Origin: Burkholderia pyrrocinia
GTDB taxonomy: Bacteria > Pseudomonadota > Gammaproteobacteria > Burkholderiales > Burkholderiaceae
Length of the DNA stretch: 64,000 bases
Direction of reading: 5' to 3'
Assembly: GCF_022809715.1 (NCBI RefSeq)
Contig: NZ_CP094459.1
Coordinates: 3,224,001-3,288,000 of the forward strand
Both the position numbers and the translations under genes were made by a program. A model generated the notes under the pieces. It did not search any database, was not told the DNA's origin, and saw only the letters and a list, made by a program, of their open reading frames with translations. This document shows, piece after piece, positions 9,089 to 21,598 of this stretch (position 1 is its first letter; the number at the start of each line of letters is the position of its first letter).

Positions 9089-9697
9089 ATGAAAGTCGTC
9101 GCTTTCGAGCGCCAACAGCAAGGTACGGGTGCGAGCCGCCGCCTGCGCAACGCCGGTAAGACCACGGGCATCGTTTACGGTGGCGAAGCAGCCCCGCAAA
9201 AGATCGAACTCGATCACAACGCCCTGTGGCACGCCCTGAAGAAGGAAGCCTTCCACTCGTCGATCCTCGACCTCGAAGTGGCCGGCCAGTCGCAGCAGGT
9301 TCTGCTGCGCGACGTGCAATACCACCCGTTCAAGCAACTGGTGCTGCACGTGGACTTCCAGCGCGTTGACGCGAAGAAGAAGCTGCACACGAAGGTGCCG
9401 CTGCACTTCCTGAACGCCGAAGTCAGCCCGGCCGTGAAGCTGTCGAGCGCGGTCGTGTCGCACGTCGCGACGGAAATCGAAATCGAGTGCCTGCCGGCTG
9501 CGCTGCCGGAGTTCCTCGAAGTCGACCTGTCGAAGATCGAAGCCGGTCAGTCGCTGCACGCGAAGGACATCGCGCTGCCGAAGGGCGTCGCGCTGGTCGC
9601 GCACATCGATGCGGAAAACCCGGTTGTCGCATCGGCGACGGTCCCGGCTGGTGCCGTGTCGGACGCAGCAGGCGAAGGCGAAACGCCGGCTGCCTAA
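9089..9697 (+). CDS. rplY: 50S ribosomal protein L25/general stress protein Ctc (long form)
   Basis: A 202-residue protein. The N-terminal part ([20 protein letters not shown], then [18 protein letters not shown]) is the 5S-rRNA-binding L25 domain, followed by the C-terminal beta-rich TL5/Ctc domain that E. coli L25 lacks. The ATG at 9089 is chosen for its spacing from TTGGAGA (9076-9082) and its fit to the family start; upstream in-frame codons run through the terminator hairpins. It lies between prs and pth as in many proteobacteria. Confidence 0.95.
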   Translation: MKVVAFERQQQGTGASRRLRNAGKTTGIVYGGEAAPQKIELDHNALWHALKKEAFHSSILDLEVAGQSQQVLLRDVQYHPFKQLVLHVDFQRVDAKKKLHTKVPLHFLNAEVSPAVKLSSAVVSHVATEIEIECLPAALPEFLEVDLSKIEAGQSLHAKDIALPKGVALVAHIDAENPVVASATVPAGAVSDAAGEGETPAA

Positions 9698-9747
9698 GCG
9701 GCTGCCTCCGCGCCCGATCGATCCGTTTCACGAAACGGTCGACGCAA

Positions 9748-9782
9748 CCCGCCGCGGCTTGCCCGGCGGGTTTTTCTTTTTC
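9748..9782 (+). terminator. Intrinsic terminator between rplY and pth
   Basis: CCCGCCG (9748-9754) pairs with CGGCGGG (9764-9770) and is followed by a long T-rich tract (TTTTTCTTTTTC, 9771-9782). A second short palindrome, CCGTTTCACGAAACGG, lies just upstream at 9723-9738. Confidence 0.85.
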
Positions 9783-9817
9783 TGCGCCCAGGCGGCAGCC
9801 GCCGCCTTCGAAACGTC

Positions 9818-10417
9818 ATGATCAAACTGATCGTCGGCCTCGGCAATCCCGGGGCGGAATACACCGCGACGCGCCACAACGCCGGCTTCTGGCTGATCGA
9901 CCAGCTCGCCCGCGAGGCAGGCACGACGCTGCGCGACGAGCGCCGCTTCCACGGCTTCTACGCGAAAGCACGCCTGCACGGCGAGGAAGTGCACCTGCTC
10001 GAGCCGCAGACCTACATGAACCGCTCCGGCCAGTCGGTCGTCGCGCTCGCGCAATTCTTCAAGATCCTGCCCGACCAGATTCTCGTCGCGCACGACGAGC
10101 TCGACCTGCCGCCCGGCACCGTGAAGCTGAAGCTCGGCGGCGGCAGCGGCGGCCACAACGGCCTCAAGGACATCTCCGCACACCTGTCGACGCAGCATTA
10201 CTGGCGGCTGCGGATCGGCATCGGCCATCCGCGCGACCTGATTCCGGAAAGCGCGCGCGCCGGCGCGAAGCCCGACGTCGCGAACTTCGTGCTGAAGCCG
10301 CCGCGCCGCGAGGAACAGGACGTGATCGACGCGTCGATCGAACGCGCGCTCGCCGTGATGCCGATGGTCGTCAAGGGCGAACTCGACCGCGCGACGATGC
10401 AGCTGCATCGCAACTGA
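9818..10417 (+). CDS. pth: Peptidyl-tRNA hydrolase
   Basis: A 199-residue enzyme that releases peptides from peptidyl-tRNA after abortive translation. The sequence begins [20 protein letters not shown], containing the catalytic His of the RHNAGF motif, and later shows [15 protein letters not shown]. The length matches the family. It follows rplY across a strong terminator, so it likely has its own promoter, although none is obvious. Confidence 0.96.
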   Translation: MIKLIVGLGNPGAEYTATRHNAGFWLIDQLAREAGTTLRDERRFHGFYAKARLHGEEVHLLEPQTYMNRSGQSVVALAQFFKILPDQILVAHDELDLPPGTVKLKLGGGSGGHNGLKDISAHLSTQHYWRLRIGIGHPRDLIPESARAGAKPDVANFVLKPPRREEQDVIDASIERALAVMPMVVKGELDRATMQLHRN

Positions 10418-10535
10418 CCGCGCATCGCACCGGCCCGGTGCATCGGGCCGTCCGGCGTCGCCGGGCGGCACCGCCCTCCCCACCTTGACGCGCACATGCG
10501 GTAATCTCGTCGTTTTGCCCGACAGGAGCCAAGCG

Positions 10536-11603
10536 GTGAGCCGTTACTGGAGCGACGTCGTTCAGCAACTCGTGCCTTACGTGCCGGGCGAGCAGCCCGC
10601 GCTCGCGCACCCCGTCAAGCTGAACACCAACGAGAATCCCTATCCGCCGTCGCCGCGCGTCGTCGCGGCGATCGCACGCGAACTCGGCGAGACCGGCGAC
10701 ACGCTGCGCCGCTATCCGGATCCGGTCGCGCGCGCGCTGCGCGAGACGGTCGCGGCCCATCACCGCATCAAGCCCGACCAGGTGTTCGTCGGCAACGGCT
10801 CCGACGAGGTGCTCGCGCACACGTTCCAGGCGCTGCTGAAGCACGACCGGCCGCTGCGGTTTCCCGACATCACGTACAGCTTCTATCCGACCTACGCTCG
10901 CCTGTACGGCGTACAGACCACGGTCGTGCCGCTCGCGGACGACTTCTCGATCCGCGTCGACGACTATCTCGACGACGCCGGCGGCGTACTGTTTCCGAAC
11001 CCGAATGCGCCGACCGGGCGCGCGCTGCCGCTCGCGGACGTCGAGCGGATCGCGGCCGCGAATCCGTCGTCGGTCGTCGTGATCGACGAGGCCTATGTCG
11101 ATTTCGGCGCGCAGTCCGCGATTACGCTGATCGACCGCCATCCGAACCTGCTGGTCGTGCACACGACGTCGAAGGCGCGCTCGCTCGCGGGCATGCGCGT
11201 CGGCTTCGCGTTCGGCGATGCGGCACTGATCGACGCGCTGAACCGCGTGAAGGACAGCTTCAACTCCTATCCGCTCGACCGGCTCGCTCAGGTCGCCGCG
11301 CAGGCCGCGTACGAGGACACCGACTATTTCGACGCGACCTGCCGGCGCGTGATCGACAGCCGGACGCGGCTCACGCACGCGCTCGACGCGCTCGGCTTCG
11401 ACGTCGTGCCGTCGGCCGCGAATTTCGTGTTCGCGCGCCATCCCGCGCACGATGCGGGCGCGATCGCGGCAAAGCTGAAGGAACGGGAAATTTTCGTGCG
11501 GCACTTCCGGCTGCCGCGGATCGACCAGCATCTGCGCATCACCGTCGGCACCGACGCCGAATGCGATGCGCTCGTCGCGGCGCTGCGCGAGCTGCTTGCC
11601 TAA
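10536..11603 (+). CDS. hisC: Histidinol-phosphate aminotransferase (stand-alone copy)
   Basis: A 355-residue fold-type I PLP enzyme. It has the N-terminal [12 protein letters not shown] signature of His[13 protein letters not shown], and the Schiff-base lysine in [15 protein letters not shown]. The GTG at 10536 (VSRYWSDVV) is chosen because CAGGAG (10522-10527) lies at proper spacing; a farther ATG start at 10485 adds an unconserved extension. The gene is not in a his operon here, so it is probably the second hisC paralogue that Burkholderia carries; a role in aromatic amino acid transamination is also possible. Confidence 0.9.
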   Translation: MSRYWSDVVQQLVPYVPGEQPALAHPVKLNTNENPYPPSPRVVAAIARELGETGDTLRRYPDPVARALRETVAAHHRIKPDQVFVGNGSDEVLAHTFQALLKHDRPLRFPDITYSFYPTYARLYGVQTTVVPLADDFSIRVDDYLDDAGGVLFPNPNAPTGRALPLADVERIAAANPSSVVVIDEAYVDFGAQSAITLIDRHPNLLVVHTTSKARSLAGMRVGFAFGDAALIDALNRVKDSFNSYPLDRLAQVAAQAAYEDTDYFDATCRRVIDSRTRLTHALDALGFDVVPSAANFVFARHPAHDAGAIAAKLKEREIFVRHFRLPRIDQHLRITVGTDAECDALVAALRELLA

Positions 11604-11684
11604 CGAAGAACCGGCGCCGGACGGCGCCGCTCGGGACGCGTGACGCGTGCGCCGATAAACCAAAGCGCGCGCGTCACCGCAGGG

Positions 11685-11966
<282 letters not shown>

Positions 11967-12010
11967 TCAGGCCGGCGGCCGGCTTCGCAACGAAACCGGC
12001 CGGCGCCGCG

Positions 12011-12619
<609 letters not shown>

Positions 12620-13234
12620 TTATTCATCATTTTCGCGCCGCAGCAAATGATAGTGAACCGCACCGGCCTTGCCGTGCTTCACGACCTGCCAGCCCGCGAG
12701 CGCGTCGTGTGCGGCCGGATCGAGTTCAGCCCCCGTCTCGACGTAAAGCGCACCGTCCGCCGCGACGAGCGGCGCCGACAGCGCGATCGCGCGCTCCAGC
12801 GCGGCCGGATCGCCGAACGGCGGATCGAGAAACACGACGTCGAACGCGCCCGGCGTGAGCCCGGCCGCGAGCCGCAACGCATCGGCTTCGGCGACTTCGA
12901 CCGTGCGGGCGCCGAGCTTGTCCTTGATCGCACGCAGTTGCTGCGCGGCGCGCGGATGGCGTTCGACCATCACGACGCTCGCCGCGCCGCGCGACGCGGC
13001 CTCGAAGCCGAGCGCGCCGGTGCCCGCGAACAGGTCGAGGCAGCGCCGGCCTTCGAGATCCTGGCCGAGCCAGTTGAACAGCGTCTCGCGCACGCGATCG
13101 GGCGTCGGCCGCAGGCCGTCGAGATCGAGCACCGCGAGCGGAGTGCGTTTCCAGTCGCCGCCGATGATGCGGATCGTGTGCGGCTTGCCGCGGCCAGGAG
13201 GGGCCGCCGGGCGGCCGGGAGAGGAACGGGACAT
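12620..13234 (-). CDS. rsmD: 16S rRNA (guanine(966)-N(2))-methyltransferase RsmD
   Basis: A 204-residue SAM-dependent methyltransferase that modifies G966 in helix 31 of 16S rRNA. It carries RIIGGDWKRTPL near the N terminus, the SAM-binding DLFAGTGALGFEAASRGA, and the catalytic DPPF motif in VVFLDPPFGDP. The ATG at 13234 (MSRSSPGRPA) is the shortest start retaining the family N terminus; an upstream frame to 13333 adds an unlikely extension. It lies divergent from ftsY across a 215-bp gap. Confidence 0.94.
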   Translation of the reverse strand: MSRSSPGRPAAPPGRGKPHTIRIIGGDWKRTPLAVLDLDGLRPTPDRVRETLFNWLGQDLEGRRCLDLFAGTGALGFEAASRGAASVVMVERHPRAAQQLRAIKDKLGARTVEVAEADALRLAAGLTPGAFDVVFLDPPFGDPAALERAIALSAPLVAADGALYVETGAELDPAAHDALAGWQVVKHGKAGAVHYHLLRRENDE

Positions 13235-13449
13235 ACGGAATATAGGCAACGGAGGGACCGGGCGCGCGCCAGGGCGCACCGCCAAACAGGCGCACGTTAC
13301 CACAGCGGCGACGCGCACTGACGCGAGCGCCACGCCGCACTGATAAAATGCACGGTTTCGGCCGCCGTGCGCCGCGCCCGCGCGAACGCAGAACGGCCCG
13401 TCCGGCGCCCCGCTTCTGGCGGCGGCCCCCCTCTTCCCGACGTCAGACC

Positions 13450-14604
13450 ATGTTCAGCTTCTTCAAACGATTCAAGAAAACGCAGGAGCCCGATCCCGCG
13501 GAATCGCAATCGGCCGACGCGCAGCAAACGGACGAGCCGTCCGATGCGCCCGTGCTCGAGGCTCCGCCCGCGGCCGACGTGCCGCAGGCGCCCGTGCAAC
13601 CGGCCGCGCCGGCCGTCGTGATGACGGTCACGCCGACCAACGACGGCCGCGACGAAGTCGTCGAGACGGTCGAGATCGTCCCGCCGCCGCTGCAGGACGC
13701 ATCCGCGAAGAAATCGTGGCTTGCGCGCCTGAAAACGGGGCTCGCGAAAACGGGCAACAGCATCACCGGCGTATTCGTCAACACGAAGATCGACGAGGAT
13801 CTGTACGAGGAACTCGAAACCGCGCTGCTGATGTCCGACGCGGGCGTCGACGCGACCGAGTACCTGCTCGACGCGCTGCGCGAAAAGGTACGCACCGGCC
13901 GCCTGACCGACCCGCAGCAGGTGAAGGGTGCGCTGCACGACCTGCTCGTCGAGCTGCTGAAGCCGCTCGAGAAATCGCTGATGCTCGGCCGCGCGCAGCC
14001 GCTCGTGATGATGATCACCGGCGTGAACGGCGCGGGCAAGACCACCAGCATCGGCAAGCTCGCGAAGCATCTGCAGAGCTTCGACCAGTCGGTGCTGCTG
14101 GCCGCGGGCGACACGTTCCGTGCGGCCGCGCGCGAACAGCTGGCGGTCTGGGGCGAGCGCAACAACGTGACGGTCGTGCAGCAGGAAAGCGGCGATCCGG
14201 CCGCGGTGATCTTCGACGCGGTCAGCGCCGCGCGCGCACGCAAGATCGACGTGATGATGGCCGACACGGCCGGCCGCCTGCCGACGCAGCTCCACCTGAT
14301 GGAAGAGCTGAAGAAGGTGAAGCGCGTGATCTCGAAGGCGCACGACGGCTCGCCGCACGAAGTGCTGCTGGTGATCGACGCGAACACCGGCCAGAACGCG
14401 CTCACGCAGGTGAAGGCATTCGACGACGCGCTCGGCCTCACGGGCCTCATCGTCACGAAGCTCGACGGCACCGCGAAGGGCGGGATTCTCGCCGCGATCG
14501 CGCGGCAGCGCCCGGTGCCCGTCTACTTCATCGGCGTCGGCGAGAAGGTCGAGGACCTGCAGCCGTTCAGCGCCGTGGAATTCGCGGACGCGCTGCTCGG
14601 CTGA
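13450..14604 (+). CDS. ftsY: Signal recognition particle receptor FtsY
   Basis: A 384-residue SRP-type GTPase that docks the SRP-ribosome complex at the inner membrane. The N terminus is a short basic helix (MFSFFKRFKK) followed by an acidic, Ala/Pro-rich A domain to about residue 95, then the NG domain. GTPase motifs are G1 GVNGAGKTTSIGKLAKH, DTAGRLPTQ, and TKLDGTAKGG. The ATG at 13450 gives the normal start; upstream frame extension is rejected. It is followed by a good terminator at 14627. Confidence 0.96.
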   Translation: MFSFFKRFKKTQEPDPAESQSADAQQTDEPSDAPVLEAPPAADVPQAPVQPAAPAVVMTVTPTNDGRDEVVETVEIVPPPLQDASAKKSWLARLKTGLAKTGNSITGVFVNTKIDEDLYEELETALLMSDAGVDATEYLLDALREKVRTGRLTDPQQVKGALHDLLVELLKPLEKSLMLGRAQPLVMMITGVNGAGKTTSIGKLAKHLQSFDQSVLLAAGDTFRAAAREQLAVWGERNNVTVVQQESGDPAAVIFDAVSAARARKIDVMMADTAGRLPTQLHLMEELKKVKRVISKAHDGSPHEVLLVIDANTGQNALTQVKAFDDALGLTGLIVTKLDGTAKGGILAAIARQRPVPVYFIGVGEKVEDLQPFSAVEFADALLG

Positions 14605-14626
14605 ACGCCGCCGGCCCGCATCGCCC

Positions 14627-14650
14627 AGGGCGCCTTCGGGCGCCCTTTTT
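14627..14650 (+). terminator. Intrinsic terminator downstream of ftsY
   Basis: AGGGCGCC (14627-14634), tetraloop TTCG and GGCGCCCT (14639-14646) form an 8-bp stem followed by a T run. It separates ftsY from convergent maiA. Confidence 0.88.
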
Positions 14651-14675
14651 CATGCGCGCCCGCGGCGCGCCGCGC

Positions 14676-15320
14676 TCATTCGGCGTCGGGTTGCGCGCCG
14701 GGCTCGGCGGCCTTGAACGCGTCGAGCGTCGATGCATGGTCGACGATCCGTTGAATCGTCGGATAACGCGTCGTGTCGATCGAGAAGCGGTTCGCGTTGA
14801 ACACCTGCGGCACGAGGCACAGGTCGGCGAGCGTCGGCGTGTCGCCGAAGCACAGCTTGCCGGTGCGCGGATCGTTCGCGAGGCGCGTCTCGAGCGTTTC
14901 GAAGCCCGCCTCGATCCAGTGCCGGTACCACGCGTTCTTCGCCTCTTCGGGTACCTGCAGCGTGTGCTTCAGGTACTTCAGCACGCGCAGGTTGTCGAGC
15001 GGATGGATTTCGCACGCGATCTGCAGCGCGACCGCGCGCACGTACGCGCGGTCGACCGGCTGCTTCGGCAGCAGCGCGGGCTCGGGATGGGTTTCTTCGA
15101 GATATTCGATGATCGCGAGCGACTGCTGCAGCGTCGCGTCGCCGTCGATCAGCGTCGGCACGACCGCATCCGGATTCAGTGCACGGTACTCGTCCTTCAG
15201 TTGCTCGCCGCCGTTGCGCAGCATGTGCACGGGGACATAGTCGAACGGCAGCTGCTTCAGGTTCAGGGCGATCCGCACGCGGTACGACGCAGAACTGCGG
15301 AAATAGCTGTAGAGCTTCAT
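14676..15320 (-). CDS. maiA: Maleylacetoacetate isomerase (zeta-class glutathione S-transferase)
   Basis: A 214-residue protein starting MKLYSYFRSSASYRVRIAL. The zeta-class active-site region is RSSASYR, and the glutathione-binding strand-turn is VVPTLIDGDATLQQSLAI. The all-alpha C-terminal domain follows. Zeta GSTs isomerise maleylacetoacetate to fumarylacetoacetate in tyrosine degradation; the partner genes hmgA and fahA are not in this window, so substrate assignment rests on family similarity alone. The start at 15320 is supported by the conserved N terminus; it lies divergent from ybiB with a 193-bp gap. Confidence 0.87.
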   Translation of the reverse strand: MKLYSYFRSSASYRVRIALNLKQLPFDYVPVHMLRNGGEQLKDEYRALNPDAVVPTLIDGDATLQQSLAIIEYLEETHPEPALLPKQPVDRAYVRAVALQIACEIHPLDNLRVLKYLKHTLQVPEEAKNAWYRHWIEAGFETLETRLANDPRTGKLCFGDTPTLADLCLVPQVFNANRFSIDTTRYPTIQRIVDHASTLDAFKAAEPGAQPDAE

Positions 15321-15513
15321 GGGATGTCTCTCGTAGTCGTATTCGGCCGGCAACGGCACAGGCGCGGCGCAGCCGGCGCGCCCGCCGCCGGTACCCGGAG
15401 TGTAGCGCGACGCGATGCGCGGCCGCGCTTGCGCCGGCCGCACCCGTGCGATACTCGGGGCATTCCTTACGCTCACCGCGCGGCCCGATGCCGGCCGCCC
15501 GCCCCACGTCCCG

Positions 15514-16488
15514 ATGACCGCTTCCCACGATCCTGCCGCCGTTCCGTTCCGTTGCGCCCGCTTCATCAAGGAGATCGGCCGCGGCCCGCACGGCGCGCGC
15601 GCACTGTCCGCCGAGGACACGTTCGAGCTCTATCGCGCGATGCTCGACGCGCGTGTGTCGGACGTCGAACTCGGCGCGATCCTGATCGCCTATCGGCTGA
15701 AGGGCGAAACGTCCGACGAGCTGGCCGCGATGCTCGCCGCCGCGCAGGCGTCGTTCGAGCCCGTGCACGTGCAGGACGCCGCGTTCCGCCCCGTGTCGAT
15801 CCCGAGCTACAACGGCGCGCGCAAGCAGCCGAACCTCGTGCCGCTGCTCGCGCTGCTGCTCGCGCGCGAAGGCGTGCCGGTGCTCGTGCACGGCGTCGAG
15901 CGCGACCCGGGCCGCGTGACGAGCGCGGAGATCTTCTCGGCGCTGTCGCTCGCGCCGTCGACGTCGCACGATGCGATCGAGGACATGCTCGCCGAGCGCC
16001 GCGTCGCGTTCGCGCCGATCGAAGCGCTGGCGCCGCGCATCGCGCACCTGCTGTCGATGCGCAGCGTGCTCGGCGTGCGCAACTCGACGCACACGCTCGT
16101 GAAGATCCTGCAGCCGTTCGCGCCGGCCGGCCTGCGGCTCGTCAACTACACGCATCCGCCGTACCGCGACAGCCTCGCGCAATTGTTCCGCGACCATCCG
16201 GACGCCGCGCTCGGCGGCGCGCTGCTCGCGCGCGGCACCGAGGGCGAGGCCGTCGCCGATACGCGGCGCCAGGTGCAGGTCGACTGGCTGCACGACGGTG
16301 TATGCGACACGCTGATCGAGGCCGAACGTTCGTCGACCGATACGCCGCCCGTCGCGCTGCCCGAATCGCGCGATGCGGCGACGACGGCCGCGTGGACGGA
16401 CGCCGTGTTGCGCGGCGAGGTGCCGGTGCCCGACACGGTCGCGCGGCAAGTCGCGACGATCGTGCAGATCGCCCGCACCACGCGCTGA
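15514..16488 (+). CDS. ybiB: YbiB/TrpD2 family DNA-binding protein
   Basis: A 324-residue member of the glycosyltransferase family 3 fold, related to anthranilate phosphoribosyltransferase. It has the four-helix N-terminal part (FIKEIGRGPHGARALS) and a GT3-like stretch (NGARKQPNLVPLLALLLA). The glycine-rich PRPP loop of true TrpD is replaced, as in TrpD2 proteins, which bind nucleic acids without known catalytic activity (E. coli YbiB is LexA regulated). No LexA-type box is evident upstream here. The ATG at 15514 is chosen for fit to the family start. Confidence 0.85.
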   Translation: MTASHDPAAVPFRCARFIKEIGRGPHGARALSAEDTFELYRAMLDARVSDVELGAILIAYRLKGETSDELAAMLAAAQASFEPVHVQDAAFRPVSIPSYNGARKQPNLVPLLALLLAREGVPVLVHGVERDPGRVTSAEIFSALSLAPSTSHDAIEDMLAERRVAFAPIEALAPRIAHLLSMRSVLGVRNSTHTLVKILQPFAPAGLRLVNYTHPPYRDSLAQLFRDHPDAALGGALLARGTEGEAVADTRRQVQVDWLHDGVCDTLIEAERSSTDTPPVALPESRDAATTAAWTDAVLRGEVPVPDTVARQVATIVQIARTTR

Positions 16489-16524
16489 CGGCGCGGCAAC
16501 GACCCGCCCCGCGCCCCCGACGAT

Positions 16525-16552
16525 TTGACACGCGCCCGCATCCTGGCATAGA
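16525..16552 (+). promoter_or_regulatory. Putative sigma-70 promoter for the leu leader
   Basis: TTGACA (16525-16530, perfect -35) is followed after 16 bp by CATAGA (16547-16552, weak -10). The predicted start of transcription falls only a few bases before the leader-peptide ATG at 16562, so the leader could be translated from a near-leaderless end. Confidence 0.5.
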
Positions 16553-16561
16553 GTTGCCGTC

Positions 16562-16619
16562 ATGCGTTCCTTTCCGAACACCCTCCGAATTACCTCCGGC
16601 CGCCTAGCGCGGCCGCTAT

Positions 16620-16636
<17 letters not shown>
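16562..16636 (+). CDS. leuL: Leucine-rich leader peptide for leuA (attenuator peptide)
   Basis: A 24-codon ORF, M-R-S-F-P-N-T-L-R-I-T-S-G-R-L-A-R-P-L-S-L-R-L-A, located 233 bp upstream of leuA. It has five Leu codons, four of them CTA, in the last ten sense codons. CTA is one of the rarest leucine codons in high-GC Burkholderia genes and is almost absent from neighbouring genes, so the cluster is a strong sign of a ribosome-mediated leucine sensor. The 3' part of the ORF lies inside a hairpin (16620-16649), so ribosome stalling on CTA would change RNA folding. The symbol follows the enterobacterial leader by analogy. Confidence 0.72.
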
Positions 16637-18519
<1,883 letters not shown>

Positions 18520-18593
18520 CGCTCAGGGTTCGACAGTCAGCGAGCAGGGCGTGACCGCCCGTGCGCCGCGCGATCCGCGCCGCACGGGCCAGC

Positions 18594-18617
18594 AAAAAGC
18601 GGCCCATAAGGCCGCTT
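18594..18617 (-). terminator. Terminator-like hairpin downstream of the NTF2-like gene
   Basis: AAGCGGCC (18597-18604) pairs with GGCCGCTT (18610-18617) around a 5-nt loop; read on the minus strand it runs into a T tract (complement of AAAAA at 18594-18598). It would terminate the minus-strand gene at 18651-19034, and the stem could also halt leuA. Confidence 0.6.
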
Positions 18618-18650
18618 CGGTGGGGACATGAAAAGGAGCGCCACGCGCGC

Positions 18651-19034
18651 TCATGTCTCGGTCGCGCACCGCGTCGCCTGCCATGCGAGCAGGCACCAGC
18701 GGCCCTGCTCCTCGGTGTGGACTGACGTATAGGCAATCGGGAACACCAGGCCGCCGTTGTTCGTTTCCATCTCGATCAACGCGCGCCCGGTGACGACGCA
18801 GGTTTCGCCGCCGACGGGCAGCACGTCCTGCGACTGGATTTCGATCTGACGATAGCGGCGGCGGCCGGCGACGATGGCGTCGATAAACTGCTGCTTGGTT
18901 TCACGCTTGCCGTTGGTGTGCACGAAGAACACCTTGTCCGACAGCAGCGCGTCGAGCGCCTCGCCGTCCCCGTCCACCATCGCCCGGAACCGATCGCGCT
19001 CGAGCGCGCGGATCGCATCGACCACCTTCGCCAT
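18651..19034 (-). CDS. Nuclear transport factor 2 (SnoaL-like) family protein
   Basis: A 127-residue small alpha+beta-barrel protein of the NTF2-like superfamily (DUF4440-type), seen in VVDAIRALERDRFRAMVDGD, ALDALLSDKVFFVHTNG and the final beta-strand region. These proteins bind small ligands or act as enzymes; no catalytic assignment is possible from sequence. The ATG at 19034 is chosen because GAGGAG lies just upstream on the coding strand; six further codons upstream are open. No clear operon partner. Confidence 0.75.
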   Translation of the reverse strand: MAKVVDAIRALERDRFRAMVDGDGEALDALLSDKVFFVHTNGKRETKQQFIDAIVAGRRRYRQIEIQSQDVLPVGGETCVVTGRALIEMETNNGGLVFPIAYTSVHTEEQGRWCLLAWQATRCATET

Positions 19035-19079
19035 CGCCTGACTCCTCGGCAACGCGCACGCCGTGCGCGGGCATGCGGA

Positions 19080-19649
19080 TCAGAAGTTGTACTGCACGTA
19101 GAACTGGTGGAAATTTATACCAGGATTCGGCTCTTTGATACCCGCGTTAGACACATGTTGAAAACGGTAACCGACCTGATACTGTTGCCGTTCTCCGAAC
19201 TGTGCGCCGATGCCGACGACATCCACGAACTGGAACGACGTCGCAAGCGAAAGATTGTTGGAGATCGTCGGGGAAGTCAGGAACCGGATGCCGGCTCCGG
19301 CCTCGACGAACGGACGCACCTGGCCCGCGCTCTTGACGAAGCGGAACATCGGCTGCGCGCCGAATTCGCCGATGCTGCCGTGGACGTTGCCGCCCGTGTG
19401 CCAGTAGCCGACGTGGCCTTCCATTACGAAAGCGAAGTGCCAGCCGCCGATTTCCCACCAGTTCCAGCCCGGATCCCACACCACACCGAGATCGGCCTTG
19501 TCGATCCCGTGACGATCCGAAAACCCGCCGCCCGCCTGGATACCCCATCGATCCGCGAACGCCGCACCCGATCCGCCCAGAAGTGACGCCGCCAGCATCG
19601 CATGCAGCGCAAGCCGGCTGCGGGGCCGGCGATTCTTCTTATTGTTCAT
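19080..19649 (-). CDS. pagL: Lipid A 3-O-deacylase PagL family (outer-membrane acyloxyacyl hydrolase)
   Basis: A 189-residue protein with a signal peptide (NKKNRRPRSRL, then ALHAMLAASLLGGSGAAFA) and an eight-stranded outer-membrane barrel pattern ending in aromatic FYVQYNF. The near-C-terminal GYRFQHVSNAGIKEPNPG contains the His-x-Ser pair and the downstream Glu that form the catalytic triad of PagL enzymes. PagL removes the 3-linked acyl chain from lipid A and modulates endotoxicity and membrane stress. The ATG at 19649 is chosen because it gives the signal peptide and has TGGAG upstream. It is divergent from rpoH across 360 bp, which includes a CIRCE element on the rpoH side. Confidence 0.85.
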   Translation of the reverse strand: MNNKKNRRPRSRLALHAMLAASLLGGSGAAFADRWGIQAGGGFSDRHGIDKADLGVVWDPGWNWWEIGGWHFAFVMEGHVGYWHTGGNVHGSIGEFGAQPMFRFVKSAGQVRPFVEAGAGIRFLTSPTISNNLSLATSFQFVDVVGIGAQFGERQQYQVGYRFQHVSNAGIKEPNPGINFHQFYVQYNF

Positions 19650-19921
19650 CTGACACTCCAACTTTGTGGGTTGAATGGAGCCTGCCGCGACGGCCTGGCT
19701 CGAGCGAACTGAATGGTATGGTAAAGGACTTTTCGGATCGGCATCACGAAGCGAAATGGCTTCCTTCCAAAACGACAAAAATCGAAATCGTCTACTGATT
19801 CCCATCAGAAACAATGGTTTACGGAACTTCGCCCCGCCGCCGTGGTCGCAGATTAGACTATCGACTCGACTATCTCGATAGAAAAATCGGGAACTCAGAT
19901 GCCCACGTCCGCTCTAAGGAA

Positions 19922-19948
19922 TTAGCACTCGGTTTCCGGGAGTGCTAA
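19922..19948 (+). promoter_or_regulatory. CIRCE operator (HrcA site) upstream of rpoH
   Basis: A perfect TTAGCACTC-N9-GAGTGCTAA inverted repeat, the canonical operator of the heat-shock repressor HrcA. It starts 88 bp before the rpoH GTG. TTAGCA (19922-19927) and TAAGAT (19946-19951) could be the -35 and -10 of the promoter, 18 bp apart, so repressor binding would cover it directly. The rest of the 360-bp pagL-rpoH gap (19650-20009) shows no other clear element. Confidence 0.95.
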
Positions 19949-20009
19949 GATTGGCCCCGGAATCTCATCCGAGACCCAGGGTTTGTCCCTGATTCCAAAG
20001 GAGTTTTTA

Positions 20010-20945
<936 letters not shown>

Positions 20946-20971
20946 ATCCGGCGACTCAGAGCGCTGCATCG

Positions 20972-21004
20972 AAAACCGCTGCCTGACCGGCAGCGGTTTT
21001 TTTT
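20972..21004 (+). terminator. Intrinsic terminator downstream of rpoH
   Basis: A perfect 12-bp stem AAAACCGCTGCC/GGCAGCGGTTTT (20972-20983 and 20989-21000) with loop TGACC runs into eight consecutive T residues (20997-21004). The following 21005-21319 holds no gene; the FNR-type box ends this gap. Confidence 0.95.
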
Positions 21005-21319
21005 CGTCTGCTTTTTCCGCTGCTTTTCCGCTTTTCCCGCTGCGTTTCATCCGCTTTACCGCCCGTTTCTTCGCCGATTAATTGACCCGATTCATCAGGT
21101 AATAGGCCGTTTTCGGCCCCCTTCCGCATAAGCTTGATCTGCCTCAAGTTTCAGCCCGTAGTTAGCGACGGTCTGCCGCAGCGCAGCACTCGGCATCGGA
21201 AAGCCGTCATCTTAAAATTGGCATGTCAGGCGCAAAAGGATTAAAACAGCTTCACGGCCGTCATAAATCCGACGTAAAGTCGCCCCCAATCCGTCCTAAA
21301 TCGATTCAGGATAATCACC

Positions 21320-21333
21320 TTGATCTCGATCAA
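21320..21333 (+). promoter_or_regulatory. Perfect FNR/ANR-type box at the head of the cyd operon
   Basis: TTGATCTCGATCAA matches TTGAT-N4-ATCAA, the consensus of FNR/ANR-type oxygen-responsive regulators, with no mismatch. It overlaps the presumed TTG start of cydP, which is unusual placement. A true class II activator site would put transcription start near 21368, inside cydP. Confidence 0.7.
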
Positions 21334-21598
21334 TAAAGAGCCTGCGCCGCCTCCCCAGCGGCCGGCCGGCACGATCGGCTGGCGCGCGCGCATCGCCGCG
21401 TGGGCTCGCGGACCGACCCTCGCCCGCGACATCACCCTGGTGCTGATCGTCAAGCTGATCCTCCTGATGTCGCTCAAATACGCATTCTTCAATCATCCGC
21501 AGGCCGAGCACATGTCGCTTCCGCCTGCCGCCGTCGCCGAGAAGCTGCTCTCGGTACCGGCACCTGCACCCACCGAGGGAGACCACCATGATAAGTAG
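21320..21598 (+). CDS. cydP: Cytochrome bd oxidase associated small subunit CydP
   Basis: A 92-residue protein with one hydrophobic helix ([20 protein letters not shown]) followed by the CydP-typical HPQAEHM. It overlaps the start of cydA by 11 bp and is the first gene of the cyd operon, consistent with a small accessory subunit of the bd quinol oxidase. The start is uncertain: TTG at 21320 is the only sensible upstream start, but it coincides with an FNR-type box; no ATG or GTG gives a full N terminus downstream before the helix. The role is by family context. Confidence 0.75.
   Translation: MISINKEPAPPPQRPAGTIGWRARIAAWARGPTLARDITLVLIVKLILLMSLKYAFFNHPQAEHMSLPPAAVAEKLLSVPAPAPTEGDHHDK

Noticed and set aside
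11604-11684. Possible hisC terminator (GGCGCC repeats)
   Set aside because: A GGCGCC/GGCGCC hairpin exists but no T tract follows on either strand, so it was not annotated.
21201-21319. Possible cyd promoter upstream of the FNR-type box
   Set aside because: AT-rich stretches exist (for example TTAAAA and ATAAAT) but no -35/-10 pair with good spacing was convincing.
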